In this document: positions 17,289-26,057 of the stretch, in pieces
Position numbering within the stretch: the stretch's first letter is position 1
Layout of the letters: every line of letters starts with the position of its first letter
Source of the DNA: Mycobacterium malmoense
GTDB lineage: Bacteria > Actinomycetota > Actinomycetes > Mycobacteriales > Mycobacteriaceae
DNA: 64,000 nucleotides
Reading direction: 5' to 3'
NCBI RefSeq assembly: GCF_019645855.1
Contig: NZ_CP080999.1
Span: 744,001-808,000 of the forward strand
Made by a program: the position numbers and the translations under genes
Notes under the pieces: generated by a model
The model's input: only the letters and a program-made list of their open reading frames with translations
Databases searched by the model: none
What the model was told of the DNA's origin: nothing

Positions 17289-18049
17289 TGGCCAATCCGC
17301 TGTTCGACCTGACCGGCCGATCGGCGTTGGTGACGGGGGCCGGCGGGGGGATCGGTGCCGCGGTCGCGCGGGCGCTGGCGGCCGCCGGTGCCGCGGTGCT
17401 CGTCAGCGACGTCGATGCGGATGCGGCTTCGGTTGTCGCTCAACGTATTTGCGTCGACGGCGGCAAGGCCGACAGCATCGCCCTCGACGTCCGCGACCGC
17501 GGTGCGGCCGACGCCGCGGCCGCGCGCGCCGCCGGGCTCACCGAGGGCACGCTGCACATCCTCGTCAACAACGCTGGGGTGACCGCGCCGGCGATGTTCG
17601 CCGACCTCACCGACGAAAGCTTCCACCGGGTGCTCGACACCCACCTCATGGGCGCCTTTCACTGCACCCAGGCCGCGCTGCGCTTCCTGCCCACCGACGG
17701 CACCGGCCGCGTCATCAACGTCGTCTCGTCGGCCGGAATCACCGGCACGCTGGGCCAGGTGAACTACTCCGCCGCCAAGGCCAGCATCATCGGGTTCACC
17801 AAGTCGCTCGCGCGTGAGATGGCGCGCAACAACATCCTGGTCAACGCGCTGGCGCCGCTGGCGGCGACGCGCATGACAGAGACCATCCGCACCAACGAAA
17901 AATTCGCGGCCAACATGATGGCCCGAATTCCGTTGCGGCGCTGGGCCGAACCCAAGGAGGTCGCGGGCGCGTTCGTCTTCCTCGCCTCCGACGCCGCGTC
18001 CTACATCACCGGGCAGGTGCTGCCGGTGGACGGCGGCATGGTGATGTGA
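17288..18049 (+). CDS. SDR-family 3-hydroxyacyl dehydrogenase-like (FabG-type)
   Basis: 253-residue classical SDR: TGAGGGIG near 16-23, NNAG at 94-97, Ser147/148, Tyr160 and Lys164 (YSAAK), C-terminal ITGQVLPVDGG. In a row with ACAD, crotonase and thiolase it most likely performs the 3-hydroxyacyl-CoA oxidation. ATG at 17288 overlaps the ACAD stop (TGATG), and its end overlaps the crotonase start by 4 bases, indicating translational coupling. Confidence 0.9.
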   Translation: MANPLFDLTGRSALVTGAGGGIGAAVARALAAAGAAVLVSDVDADAASVVAQRICVDGGKADSIALDVRDRGAADAAAARAAGLTEGTLHILVNNAGVTAPAMFADLTDESFHRVLDTHLMGAFHCTQAALRFLPTDGTGRVINVVSSAGITGTLGQVNYSAAKASIIGFTKSLAREMARNNILVNALAPLAATRMTETIRTNEKFAANMMARIPLRRWAEPKEVAGAFVFLASDAASYITGQVLPVDGGMVM

Positions 18050-18858
18050 CCGTGGCCGACGACCCCGTGCTGCTGTCGGAGGACCGCGATGGGGTACGCA
18101 CCCTGACCCTCAACCGTCCGCTCCGCAAGAACGCGATCAACCCGGAGCTGTGGATCGCGTTGCGGGACGCGCTTGACGCCGCCGGCCGTGACCGCAGCGT
18201 GCGCGCGCTGGTGATCACCGGCGCCGGCGGCAGCTTTTGCTCCGGCGCCGACATCTCGGTCCCCGACGACGTTCATCCCAAACACAAGCTGCAGCGCTTG
18301 ACCGACGTGGCGCTGGCGCTGCACGAGCTGCCGATGCCGACGGTCGCCAAGGTGACCGGGGTCGCGGTCGGCGCCGGATGGAATCTGGCGCTGGGTTGCG
18401 ATTTGGTGGTAGCGACGCCGGAATCGACGTTCTCCCAGGTCTTTTCCAAGCGGGGCCTGTCGATCGACCTCGGCGGTTCCTGGCTGTTGCCGAAACTCGT
18501 TGGCCTGCAACAGGCCAAGCGGCTCACGCTGCTCGCCGAAACGATCGACGCCGCGGAAGCCCACGCCCTCAACCTGGTGACCTGGGTGGTGGCCGCCGCC
18601 GAGATCGACGCCTTCGTCAACGACCTTGCCGGCCGGCTGGCGGCCGGCCCGCCGATCGCGCTCGCCCAGTCCAAGGCCCTGCTGAACGAGGGCACCGACC
18701 GCACCCTGCGCGACGCGTTGGCCAACGAGGCCCGCGCCCAGGCGGTCAATTTCGCAACGGCCGACGCGGCGGACGCCTATGCCGCCTTCGCGCAGCGGCG
18801 GGAGCCGTCGTTTACTGGTCGCTGGGCGCTATCGAGATCTGACCAACAATCGGAGTGA
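18046..18858 (+). CDS. Enoyl-CoA hydratase/isomerase (crotonase) family
   Basis: 270-residue crotonase. The oxyanion-hole segments are AGGSFCSGADIS near 59-70 and VAVGAGWNLALGCDLVVA near 106-123. The catalytic region GLSIDLGGSWLLPKLVG lacks an obvious Glu at the usual places, so isomerase or hydrolase chemistry is possible beside hydration. GTG start at 18046 overlaps the SDR stop (GTGA). Fourth gene of the cassette. Confidence 0.88.
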   Translation: MTVADDPVLLSEDRDGVRTLTLNRPLRKNAINPELWIALRDALDAAGRDRSVRALVITGAGGSFCSGADISVPDDVHPKHKLQRLTDVALALHELPMPTVAKVTGVAVGAGWNLALGCDLVVATPESTFSQVFSKRGLSIDLGGSWLLPKLVGLQQAKRLTLLAETIDAAEAHALNLVTWVVAAAEIDAFVNDLAGRLAAGPPIALAQSKALLNEGTDRTLRDALANEARAQAVNFATADAADAYAAFAQRREPSFTGRWALSRSDQQSE

Positions 18859-18860
18859 AC

Positions 18861-20009
18861 ATGCGTGAGACAGTCATCGTCGAGGCGGTACGCACGGCAG
18901 TGGGGAAGCGTAACGGCGGGTTGTCCGGCATGCACGCCGCCGACCTGTCCGCGGTCGTCCTCAACGAACTGCTGGAACGGACCGGCATTGGCCCGGAGAT
19001 CGTCGACGACGTGATCTGGGGATGCGTATCCCAGGTCGGCGACCAGTCCAGCAACATCGGGCGCTACGCGGTGCTGGCCGCGGGCTGGCCCGAGAGCATC
19101 CCCGGGACCACGGTCAACCGGGCGTGCGGTTCCAGCCAGCAGGCGCTCGACTTCGCGGTGCACGCGGTGATGTCGGGCCAGCAAGACGTCGTGGTAGCCG
19201 GCGGCGTCGAGGTGATGAGCCGCGTCCCGCTCGGTGCGGCCAGGGCAACCGGGACGCCCTACGGGCCGAAAGTGCTTGCCCGCTATGACGATTTCTCGTT
19301 CAACCAGGGCCTGTCGGCGGAGATGATCGCCAAGAAGTGGGGCTTCTCCCGCACCCAGCTCGACGAGTACTCCGTGCAGTCCCACGAACGCGCCGCCGCG
19401 GCCCAGGACGGCGGCGCCTTCATCGGCCAGATCGTGCCGGTGTTCACCGATGACCAAACCGTCATAGCCGCCGACGAGGGCATTCGGCCGGGCAGCAGCG
19501 TCGAAAAACTGGCCGCGCTCAAGCCCGCGTTCATCGACGACGGCGTCATCCACGCGGGCAATTCCTCCCAGATCTCCGACGGGGCGGCCGCGCTGCTGGT
19601 GACCACGTCGGAGATGGCGGTCGGGCTGGGGCTGACGCCGCTGGTGCGCTACCGCGCGGGTGCGGTCACCGGCGCGGACCCGGTGCTCATGCTCACCGGC
19701 CCCATTCCGGCGACCGAAAAGGTGCTGAAGAAGGCCGGCGTTTCGCTGCCGGAAGTGGGCGCGTTCGAGGTCAACGAGGCCTTTGCGCCGGTTCCCCTGG
19801 CGTGGCTCGCGGAAACGGGAGCGGACCCGCGTCGTTTGAATCCGCTCGGCGGCGCGATCGCGCTGGGACACCCCCTTGGCGCGTCCGGTGCGGTGCTGAT
19901 GACGCGCCTGACAAACCACATGCGCGACAACGGGATTCGCTACGGGCTACAGACCATGTGCGAAGGCGGCGGCACGGCCAACGCCACCCTCGTCGAGCTC
20001 GTCTCGTAA
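18861..20009 (+). CDS. Acetyl-CoA acetyltransferase (thiolase)
   Basis: 382-residue thiolase with all catalytic residues: Cys89 (NRACGSS), His337 (GHPLGASGA) and Cys367 (TMCEGGG). It would cleave a 3-ketoacyl-CoA and so complete the round begun by the three genes before it. ATG at 18861 has GGAG 5 bases upstream; the GTG at 18855 is in frame but less likely. It ends the cassette; a TetR gene with its own operator follows. Confidence 0.93.
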   Translation: MRETVIVEAVRTAVGKRNGGLSGMHAADLSAVVLNELLERTGIGPEIVDDVIWGCVSQVGDQSSNIGRYAVLAAGWPESIPGTTVNRACGSSQQALDFAVHAVMSGQQDVVVAGGVEVMSRVPLGAARATGTPYGPKVLARYDDFSFNQGLSAEMIAKKWGFSRTQLDEYSVQSHERAAAAQDGGAFIGQIVPVFTDDQTVIAADEGIRPGSSVEKLAALKPAFIDDGVIHAGNSSQISDGAAALLVTTSEMAVGLGLTPLVRYRAGAVTGADPVLMLTGPIPATEKVLKKAGVSLPEVGAFEVNEAFAPVPLAWLAETGADPRRLNPLGGAIALGHPLGASGAVLMTRLTNHMRDNGIRYGLQTMCEGGGTANATLVELVS

Positions 20010-20063
20010 GGGCTCTCGAAAGGCTCTCGATAAGGCCCAACGTGACCCTTGTCACAGCGCCCA

Positions 20064-20095
20064 AACTAACCTACTGTGTATTCACTAGGTTGGTT
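20064..20095. promoter_or_regulatory. Operator candidate upstream of tetR (20122)
   Basis: Inverted repeat AACTAACCTA (20064-20073) and TAGGTTGGTT (20086-20095) match at 9 of 10 positions, with a 12-base spacer, 27 bases before the tetR start. The architecture suits autoregulation by a TetR dimer. Confidence 0.5.
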
Positions 20096-20121
20096 CAGCC
20101 CGCCAATCGATGAGGAGTTCG

Positions 20122-20736
20122 GTGGCCGAAGCGCGGCGATACGACACGTTGCTCGCCAAAGGTGAGGACCGCAAACAGCGGATCCTCGACGTCGCCCAGC
20201 GCCTCCTCACGCGCAACGGCTGGCGCAACACGACCCTCGCCCAAATCGCCGGCGAAGCCGGGGTCACCCCCGCGGGCCTGCTGCACCACTTCGAATCCAA
20301 GGAGCACCTGCTGCACGCGGTGCTCGACGCGCGTGACCTCGACGACGACTCCCATGCGGACCGGGCCGGTGACCTGCTCGTCGAGATCGCTCGGGTCGCC
20401 GATCGCTTCAACCGGGCTCCCGAACTGGTGGGCACGTTCACCGTGCTGCTCGTCGAAAACATCCTCCCCGACGCTCCGCTGCACGACCGGATGCTGGACA
20501 GACAGCGCGAAGCGATCGACATCGTCGCCGAGCTCGTCCGGCGCGGTCAGGCAGACGGCCGATATCGCACGGATTTAGACCCCGCCGTCAAGGCGGTGGA
20601 AATTCTCGCGTTCGTCCACGGAATGGAAACGATATGGTTGCTCAACCCTTCGATACCGCTGATCGAGGTGTTCAAGGAGTACGCGGAGTCGCTGGCACGG
20701 GACTTCGCGCCGCCCAAGACGCGCGAGAAGACATGA
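20122..20736 (+). CDS. TetR-family transcriptional regulator
   Basis: 204 residues. HTH: RKQRILDVAQRLLTRNGWR, TTLAQIAGEAGVTPAGLLHHF. The C-terminal domain carries VENILPDAPLHDRMLDRQR. The GTG at 20122 has GAGGAG 5 bases upstream; an in-frame ATG at 20110 overlaps that ribosome site and is less likely. It overlaps the next gene by 4 bases. The palindrome at 20064 is its probable operator; whether it controls the upstream beta-oxidation cassette or the P450 downstream is unknown. Confidence 0.88.
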   Translation: MAEARRYDTLLAKGEDRKQRILDVAQRLLTRNGWRNTTLAQIAGEAGVTPAGLLHHFESKEHLLHAVLDARDLDDDSHADRAGDLLVEIARVADRFNRAPELVGTFTVLLVENILPDAPLHDRMLDRQREAIDIVAELVRRGQADGRYRTDLDPAVKAVEILAFVHGMETIWLLNPSIPLIEVFKEYAESLARDFAPPKTREKT

Positions 20737-21260
20737 GGTACCGGCTGGACGTCGTCGCCAGCGATGTCGCCGACGTGGTGCGGTTCGCCGGCGGGTGGCT
20801 CTTCGACCGGGCGATGGCGGGATGGGACGTCACCGTGCTCCTCACGGACCTTGCCGACCACCCCGACGACCGGCCGCTGCAGATCCTCGGGGCCCAGGTA
20901 CTCGACCTGGAGGACGCCTTGGCCTCGGTCGAATCCCGGCCCCGCCCCCAGGCCCTGGCGGCCGCGGCGGATCTGGTCGGCTGCGACTCGCGGGTGCGGC
21001 GAGGCGTGTTGCAGGCCCTCGATCATGGCGTCACCGAGGTGACGCTGTGGGGCGAGACCTGGCCCGCCGAGCTGAATGGCAGCGTTGGCTTGGTCCAGCA
21101 CCGGCTGAGCATGGCCGCCAAGACGTTCAAGGCCCAGGCGCTGGCGGCCGCCTTGAGTGTCGGCGGGGTGCCGCACGGCTCGATCGGGTACGTCGAAACG
21201 TTCCGCAGCGGGCTGCTGGCGTGCCCGTCGGTCGCCGCCGATCTGGTTCCCGCCGGCTGA
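20733..21260 (+). CDS. Conserved 175-residue protein of unknown function, coupled to tetR
   Basis: Begins MRYRLDVVASDVADVVRFAG, then WLFDRAMAGWDVTVLL. Alternating hydrophobic strands and the amphipathic helix RLSMAAKTFKAQALAAAL near 130-147 suggest a compact alpha/beta protein; no catalytic motif is recognised and there is no signal peptide or membrane segment. ATG overlaps the tetR stop (ATGA), so it is co-translated with the regulator and may be its partner or sensor. I do not assign a function. Confidence 0.75.
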   Translation: MRYRLDVVASDVADVVRFAGGWLFDRAMAGWDVTVLLTDLADHPDDRPLQILGAQVLDLEDALASVESRPRPQALAAAADLVGCDSRVRRGVLQALDHGVTEVTLWGETWPAELNGSVGLVQHRLSMAAKTFKAQALAAALSVGGVPHGSIGYVETFRSGLLACPSVAADLVPAG

Positions 21261-21413
21261 CCGTCCGGCCCGGCGCCTCACCGAATGTGAATGCGGCGAC
21301 GCCGTGTCGGCGTGCCCCGTCGCTCATTTCACCGTCGGCGGGCCGGGCTCGGCCGGCGGCGGCACCCGTCGTTGACGACGACCATGCCGTGTGGAAATGT
21401 AATACTCAACTCT

Positions 21414-21428
21414 GAGAGGATCATTCTC
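21414..21428. promoter_or_regulatory. Degenerate copy of the GAGAAT-N3-ATTCTC motif
   Basis: GAGAGG ATC ATTCTC, two mismatches in the left arm, 28 bases before the P450 start at 21457. The 196-base gap holds nothing else recognised. Confidence 0.35.
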
Positions 21429-21456
21429 ACTAACCGAGATTCGGACGGAGCAACAA

Positions 21457-22731
21457 ATGGTGAACGACTTCACCGAGATGGACTTCTTCCGCGATGCCCG
21501 GCTCGTCGAGAACCCGTACCCCTACTACGAAGCTCTCCGTCAGCGGTGCCCGGTGACCCGGGAAGACCACTACGGGGTCACCATGGTCACCGGTTGGGAC
21601 GAGGCCTGCGCCGTGTTGAACGACGCCGAGACGTTCTCGTCGTGCATCTCGGTGACCGGTCCGTTTCCCGGCTTTCCGGTGCCGCTCGAGGGTGACGACG
21701 TGACCGAGCTGATCGAGCAACACCGCGACGAGCTGCCGTTCAGCGACCAGCTGCCCACCCTCGACCCGCCGACACACACCAACCACCGCGCCCTGCTGAT
21801 GCGGCTGATCACCCCCAAGCGCCTCAAGGAAAATGAAGACGCCATGTGGGTGCTCGCCGACCGCGCGCTCGATGGGTTCCTGGCTCCGGGCCAGGGGGAA
21901 TTCATCAAGGGCTTCGCGGGTCCCTTCACGCTGCTGGTCATCGCCGACCTGCTGGGCGTGCCCGAAGAAGATCGCGATCAGTTCGTCACGAACATCCGCC
22001 AGCATTCGGGCGGCGGAGTCGGGGGCACCGGCAAGGAAGCGTTGGCGCACAACCCGCTTGAGTTCCTCTACGGAACCTTCGCCGACTACGTCCGGGACCG
22101 CCGCCGTGAGCCGCGCGACGACGTGCTGACCGGCCTGGCCACCGCGACGTTCCCGGACGGCTCGGTTCCCGACGTCGAAGACGTGGCCCGCGTCGCGTGC
22201 AATGTCTTTTCGGCGGGCCAGGAGACCACCGTGCGGCTGCTGGGCGCCGCGCTGCAGACCCTCGGGGAACGCCCCGACATCCAGCAGCAGCTGCGCAGGG
22301 ATCGCAGCCTGATCCCGAACTTCATCGAAGAGGCGCTGCGCATCGAGAGCCCGGTCAAGGGCGACTTCCGCTTGAACCGGGTGCCCGTCAACGTCGGCGG
22401 CATCGACCTGCCCGCGGGCACCACCGTCATGATTCTGCAGGCGGCCGCCAACCGTGATCCGCGCCGGTTCGACGACCCCACCACGTTCGATCCGGCCCGC
22501 AAGAACGCGCGGCAGCATCTGTCGTTCGGGCGGGGCATCCACAGCTGCCCGGGCGCGCCGCTGGCGCGTGCCGAAACCCGCGTGGCGATCGAGCGGATGC
22601 TCGACCGGACGTCCGACATCAGGATCAACGAGCGCGTTCACGGCCCGGCCAATGACCGCCGCTACCAATACGTTCCGACCTACATCCTGCGCGGCCTGAC
22701 GGAGCTGCACCTGGAGTTCACGCCGGCATGA
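21457..22731 (+). CDS. Cytochrome P450 (2 of 5)
   Basis: 424 residues. I-helix FSAGQETTVRLL, K-helix EEALR, haem loop FGRGIHSCPGAPLAR with Cys364. It opens MVNDFTEMDFFRDARLVENP. A close paralog is at 61948: same haem-Cys number and almost the same blocks, including ADLLGVPE and PTYILRGL.ELHL. The stop overlaps the ATG of the ferredoxin gene, so the redox partner is encoded with it. Confidence 0.94.
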   Translation: MVNDFTEMDFFRDARLVENPYPYYEALRQRCPVTREDHYGVTMVTGWDEACAVLNDAETFSSCISVTGPFPGFPVPLEGDDVTELIEQHRDELPFSDQLPTLDPPTHTNHRALLMRLITPKRLKENEDAMWVLADRALDGFLAPGQGEFIKGFAGPFTLLVIADLLGVPEEDRDQFVTNIRQHSGGGVGGTGKEALAHNPLEFLYGTFADYVRDRRREPRDDVLTGLATATFPDGSVPDVEDVARVACNVFSAGQETTVRLLGAALQTLGERPDIQQQLRRDRSLIPNFIEEALRIESPVKGDFRLNRVPVNVGGIDLPAGTTVMILQAAANRDPRRFDDPTTFDPARKNARQHLSFGRGIHSCPGAPLARAETRVAIERMLDRTSDIRINERVHGPANDRRYQYVPTYILRGLTELHLEFTPA

Positions 22732-22931
22732 AGGTCTGGGTAGACGACCAGCGCTGTCGCGGTCACGGCGTGTGTGTCACGCTCTGCGAGGAAGTGTTCA
22801 GCCTGACCGACGACGGGTACGCGGTGGCGATAGCATCCGACGTACCAACGGAATTGGAGAAGGCAACCCAAGAGGCCATCGAATGCTGCCCCGAGCAGGC
22901 CATCAGCGAGACCGAGATCGCTACTCCTTGA
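22728..22931 (+). CDS. Small single-cluster ferredoxin (3Fe-4S type), P450 partner
   Basis: 67 residues, MKVWVDDQRCRGHGVCVTLC start. The cluster motif is CRGHGVC...CP, the mycobacterial CXXHXXC(X)nCP form in which a non-Cys residue (His) stands where a fourth Cys would bind. Carries one electron to the P450. ATG overlaps the P450 stop. Its last 11 bases overlap the 3' end of the opposite-strand ferredoxin gene. Confidence 0.92.
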   Translation: MKVWVDDQRCRGHGVCVTLCEEVFSLTDDGYAVAIASDVPTELEKATQEAIECCPEQAISETEIATP

Positions 22932-23112
22932 TCGAGATCGCCTGCCGGGGACACTGACGGACGGCCTCGCGCACCTGTGCCTCGTTCTCCGGCGTGACGT
23001 CGGGTTGCAAGACGGTCAGCATGTCGTCGTCCCCGAGCTGGAAGACCTCCGGGATGATGCCCATGCACACCCCGTTGCTTTCGCAAAGGTCCCAATCGAC
23101 TTCGATTTTCAT
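22921..23112 (-). CDS. Small single-cluster ferredoxin, partner of P450 at 23123
   Basis: 63 residues, MKIEVDWDLCESNGVC start. Motif CESNGVC...CP, with Asn in the variable position. GAGGAGG stands just before the ATG at 23112, 10 bases after the P450 stop. It is the last gene of the minus-strand operon from 28602. The tail overlaps the convergent ferredoxin gene. Confidence 0.92.
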   Translation of the reverse strand: MKIEVDWDLCESNGVCMGIIPEVFQLGDDDMLTVLQPDVTPENEAQVREAVRQCPRQAISIKE

Positions 23113-23122
23113 TGCGGCCTCC

Positions 23123-24328
23123 TCACCGCAGCACGCGCACTGGCACGTTCTTCCAGCCCGCGACGTTTTGCATGTTGACTCGTCTGCATGCGGGCCAGTC
23201 CACCTCGTAGCGCGGCATGAAGTCGAGCAGCTTTTCCAGCGCGATCGCGCTTTCCATGCGGGCCAGGGCCGCGCCGAGGCAGCTGTGGATCCCGTAGCCG
23301 AAGCCGACGTTGATGGCTTCATGCGGGTCGCGGTCGACGTCGAACTTGTCCGGGTCGGTCCACGCTTCGGGATCACGGTTGGCCGAGCCGCCGATCAGAA
23401 ACACCGGCTTGCCCGCCGGAATCGTGACGCCGTGCAGGTGAACCTCTTTGAGCGAGCAACGGACGTTGTACTGGGACGGCGCCTCGTAGCGCAACAGCTC
23501 TTCGACCGCGGCCGGGATCTTGCTGCGATCGTCGAGCAGCTTCTGCCACTGGTCGGGGTTGCGGCCGAACACCACCGCGGCGTTGCCGACCAGCTTGGTC
23601 ACGGTCTCGGCGCCGGCGCCGCCCAACAGCGTTGCGAAACCGGCGATTTCGACATCGTCCAGGTTGCTCAGCTCGCCATTCTCCCGCTCGATCTCGGCGG
23701 TGAGCAGCTTGCTGAACAGATCGTCACCCAGCTCGGCACGGCGCTGCTGGATCAGGTTGTAATAAAACAACCCCGTCTCGATGCTCGCCTGCAGGCCGGC
23801 CTCACCCACCTCGACCTGGCCGGGCTCACGGGACAGGGTCTCGTCGATCCATATCCGGATCTGCTGGCGATGCTGCGGGGCCACCCCAAGCATCGTGGTG
23901 ATCACCTCGACGGGAAACGGTGCCGAGAAATCCTGCACGACGTCGAACCGATCGGGGTTGGCGGCGTTGAGGAACCGCTCGATGGTCTCGGTGACCATCT
24001 CCTTCTGGGACTGGATCGCGCGCGGCGTGAACACCTTGTTGAGCAGGCTGCGCATGTTGCGATGCTCGGGCGGGTCCATGAAGATGATCGACTTCGGATT
24101 CGGCTGTACACCGGACCGCACCATCGCCAGGTCGACTCCGCGCGCCGACGAGTACGTTTCGTAGTCCTTGAACGCCGCCGCCACGTCCTCGTGCCGGGTG
24201 AGCGCGTAGAAGTCGTATTTCTCGTCGTAGTAGACGGGCGCTTCCTCGCGCATCCGGCGATACGTCTCGTAGGGACTGTTGAAGAAGTCCTCGGAGAACG
24301 GATCGAAGACGACCTTCGGTTTTGTCAC
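23123..24328 (-). CDS. Cytochrome P450 (3 of 5)
   Basis: 401 residues. I-helix GGAGAETVTKLV, EELLRYE, haem loop FGYGIHSCLGAALAR with Cys350. The GTG at 24328 (VTKPKVVFDPFSEDFF) is chosen because GAGGAGGA sits 5 bases upstream; the frame is open further but the extra residues are not P450-like. Encoded with its own ferredoxin and behind two HIBADH-type genes. Confidence 0.93.
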   Translation of the reverse strand: MTKPKVVFDPFSEDFFNSPYETYRRMREEAPVYYDEKYDFYALTRHEDVAAAFKDYETYSSARGVDLAMVRSGVQPNPKSIIFMDPPEHRNMRSLLNKVFTPRAIQSQKEMVTETIERFLNAANPDRFDVVQDFSAPFPVEVITTMLGVAPQHRQQIRIWIDETLSREPGQVEVGEAGLQASIETGLFYYNLIQQRRAELGDDLFSKLLTAEIERENGELSNLDDVEIAGFATLLGGAGAETVTKLVGNAAVVFGRNPDQWQKLLDDRSKIPAAVEELLRYEAPSQYNVRCSLKEVHLHGVTIPAGKPVFLIGGSANRDPEAWTDPDKFDVDRDPHEAINVGFGYGIHSCLGAALARMESAIALEKLLDFMPRYEVDWPACRRVNMQNVAGWKNVPVRVLR

Positions 24329-24355
24329 TGCATCCTCCTCAGCGGCGGGCTGAAC

Positions 24356-24383
24356 CGTTACAGCGGAGTGGCTGACTGTAACG
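24356..24383. promoter_or_regulatory. Inverted repeat upstream of P450 (23123)
   Basis: CGTTACAG (24356-24363) and CTGTAACG (24376-24383), perfect 8-bp arms with a 12-base spacer, 28 bases before the GTG start in the 105-base gap behind the dehydrogenase gene. Probably an internal promoter/operator for P450 + ferredoxin. Confidence 0.45.
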
Positions 24384-24433
24384 CTAACGGTAACTCTTTC
24401 ATGACGAACCGGAAAGACCAAAACGCCGCCATC

Positions 24434-25234
24434 TCAAACCTTCCCGGTGACGCCGATGACCTCGATGACGTCATCCAGCGCGCCGAGATCGCTGCCGAGT
24501 TCCTCGGCGATGCCGCGAGCGACCGCCACGTCTTTGCCGACGAACTCGCCGGCTACCTCGATGAACGACGCGACGGAACCGCGTGCCGCGACGATGTCCA
24601 GCACCCGGCTGGTTGCGCTGCCGTGGGGCAGCGCGGCCAGCAGGGCCGACTCCGGCATGCCGAGCCGCCCGCCCAGCCGGATCGACTCGGCGAGCAGCCC
24701 GATGTGACCCGCGAACAGCGCGTTGTTGACCAGCTTCACCTTTTGGCCGGCGCCGCCCGGGCCGACGTGCAGCACCGGGTCGCCGTAGCAGGCCAGCACC
24801 GGTCGCACGCGCGCCACGGCGCCGTCGGTGCCGCCGACGAACAGCGTCAGCGTGCCGGCCGCGATGTCGTGCGGGCCGCCGCTGACCGGCGCGTCGACCA
24901 CCTCGATGTGGCCGGCGCGGGCGGCGACGGCCTCGATCGTTTTCGGGCTTGCGGTGGTGTGCACCACCAGCGTCGAACCGGACGGCATCGTCGGCAGCAG
25001 CGCGCTGTCCAGGCAGACCCGCCGGACCTGTTCGTCGGTGAACACGCAGACCACCACGACGTCGGCCCGCGCGCCGGCTTCGGTCACCTCGTTCACCGCG
25101 TTGGCGCCCAGCCGCTCGAGCTCGCGGCGCTGTTCGGCCGTCCGGCCCAGCGCCCGGACGTGGTGGCCGGCCCCGACGAGACGGGCCACCATCGGGCGTC
25201 CCATCCGTCCCGCGCCGATGAACCCGACCGTCAC
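24434..25234 (-). CDS. 3-hydroxyisobutyrate-dehydrogenase-type NAD(P) oxidoreductase (A)
   Basis: 266 residues. N-terminal Rossmann turn GFIGAGRMGRPM, substrate loop DAPVSGGPHDI, and the catalytic Lys167 in GQKVKLVNN: the beta-hydroxyacid dehydrogenase pattern. Oxidises a short 3-hydroxy acid or reduces the semialdehyde. GTG start at 25234, 7 bases after the stop of a second, divergent paralog. Two such genes side by side suggest two related substrates or a hetero-oligomer. Confidence 0.88.
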   Translation of the reverse strand: MTVGFIGAGRMGRPMVARLVGAGHHVRALGRTAEQRRELERLGANAVNEVTEAGARADVVVVCVFTDEQVRRVCLDSALLPTMPSGSTLVVHTTASPKTIEAVAARAGHIEVVDAPVSGGPHDIAAGTLTLFVGGTDGAVARVRPVLACYGDPVLHVGPGGAGQKVKLVNNALFAGHIGLLAESIRLGGRLGMPESALLAALPHGSATSRVLDIVAARGSVASFIEVAGEFVGKDVAVARGIAEELGSDLGALDDVIEVIGVTGKV

Positions 25235-25241
25235 GGGGCCT

Positions 25242-26057
25242 TCATCGGGGATGGCCCATCATGGCCAGCGCGGCGTCGGCGGCGTCGAGCACTGCCCCGG
25301 CGCGAGCCCCGGCCTTCTCGGCGAGGTCGACGATCAACCGGACGTCCTTCTGCAGCAGCGTGCCCGCGAGGCCGGCCAGCCGCTCCAGGCCGCCGACTCC
25401 GCCAAGGGCGTTGAGCGCGAAGCTGTTCCCGCTGCTGCGCGAGACGACTTCGGTGAGGCGGTCGGGGGAGACGCCGAGTGCCTGGGCCAGCGAGAGGGCG
25501 GTGGCCGCCGTGCCCAGGTTGGCGGTGAACAATAAGTTGTTGAGCAGCTTGGTGGTTTGGCCGGAACCCAGCTCGCCGAGATGAACGACGGGATCCGCGT
25601 AGGTTTCAAAGATGGGGCGGCAGCGCTCGACGACGCCGGCGTCGCCACCGACCATCACCAGCAGGCGCCCTTCCGACGCCGCCGGACCGCCGCCGCTCAC
25701 CGGTGCGTCGATGACCGAAACACCCTTGACGGCAGCATTTTTCGCCAGCTCCCGGCAGGTGTTGGGATGCACCGTGCTGTGCACCGCGATGACGCTGCCC
25801 GGTTTCATCGCCGCCAACAGGCCGTCCTCGCCGCCGGTGATTTCCGCGATGTCGGCGTCGCCGACGACGCATAGGCAGACCAGATCGCTGGCCGCGGCGA
25901 GTTCGGCCGGTGACTCGGCAACCTTCGCCGGGGTGCCGGCGAATGGCTCCAGCGTCGCGGGCCTGCGCGCCCACAGGGTCGTCTCGTAGCCGCCCTCGAT
26001 GATCCGCCGCGCCATGGGTGCGCCCTGGCTGCCCAGCCCGATGAATCCGACTCTCAC
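25242..26057 (-). CDS. 3-hydroxyisobutyrate-dehydrogenase-type NAD(P) oxidoreductase (B)
   Basis: 271 residues. GFIGLGSQGAPM, DAPVSGGGPAA, catalytic Lys170 in GQTTKLLNN. GTG at 26057 overlaps the alpha/beta hydrolase stop (GTGA). Same family as the next gene but clearly different in sequence, so not a recent duplication. Confidence 0.88.
   Translation of the reverse strand: MRVGFIGLGSQGAPMARRIIEGGYETTLWARRPATLEPFAGTPAKVAESPAELAAASDLVCLCVVGDADIAEITGGEDGLLAAMKPGSVIAVHSTVHPNTCRELAKNAAVKGVSVIDAPVSGGGPAASEGRLLVMVGGDAGVVERCRPIFETYADPVVHLGELGSGQTTKLLNNLLFTANLGTAATALSLAQALGVSPDRLTEVVSRSSGNSFALNALGGVGGLERLAGLAGTLLQKDVRLIVDLAEKAGARAGAVLDAADAALAMMGHPR

Noticed and set aside
22994..25414. An 806-codon plus-strand open frame
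   Set aside because: Antisense shadow of ferredoxin, P450 and HIBADH genes; composition is His/Arg/Gly-rich without any domain pattern.
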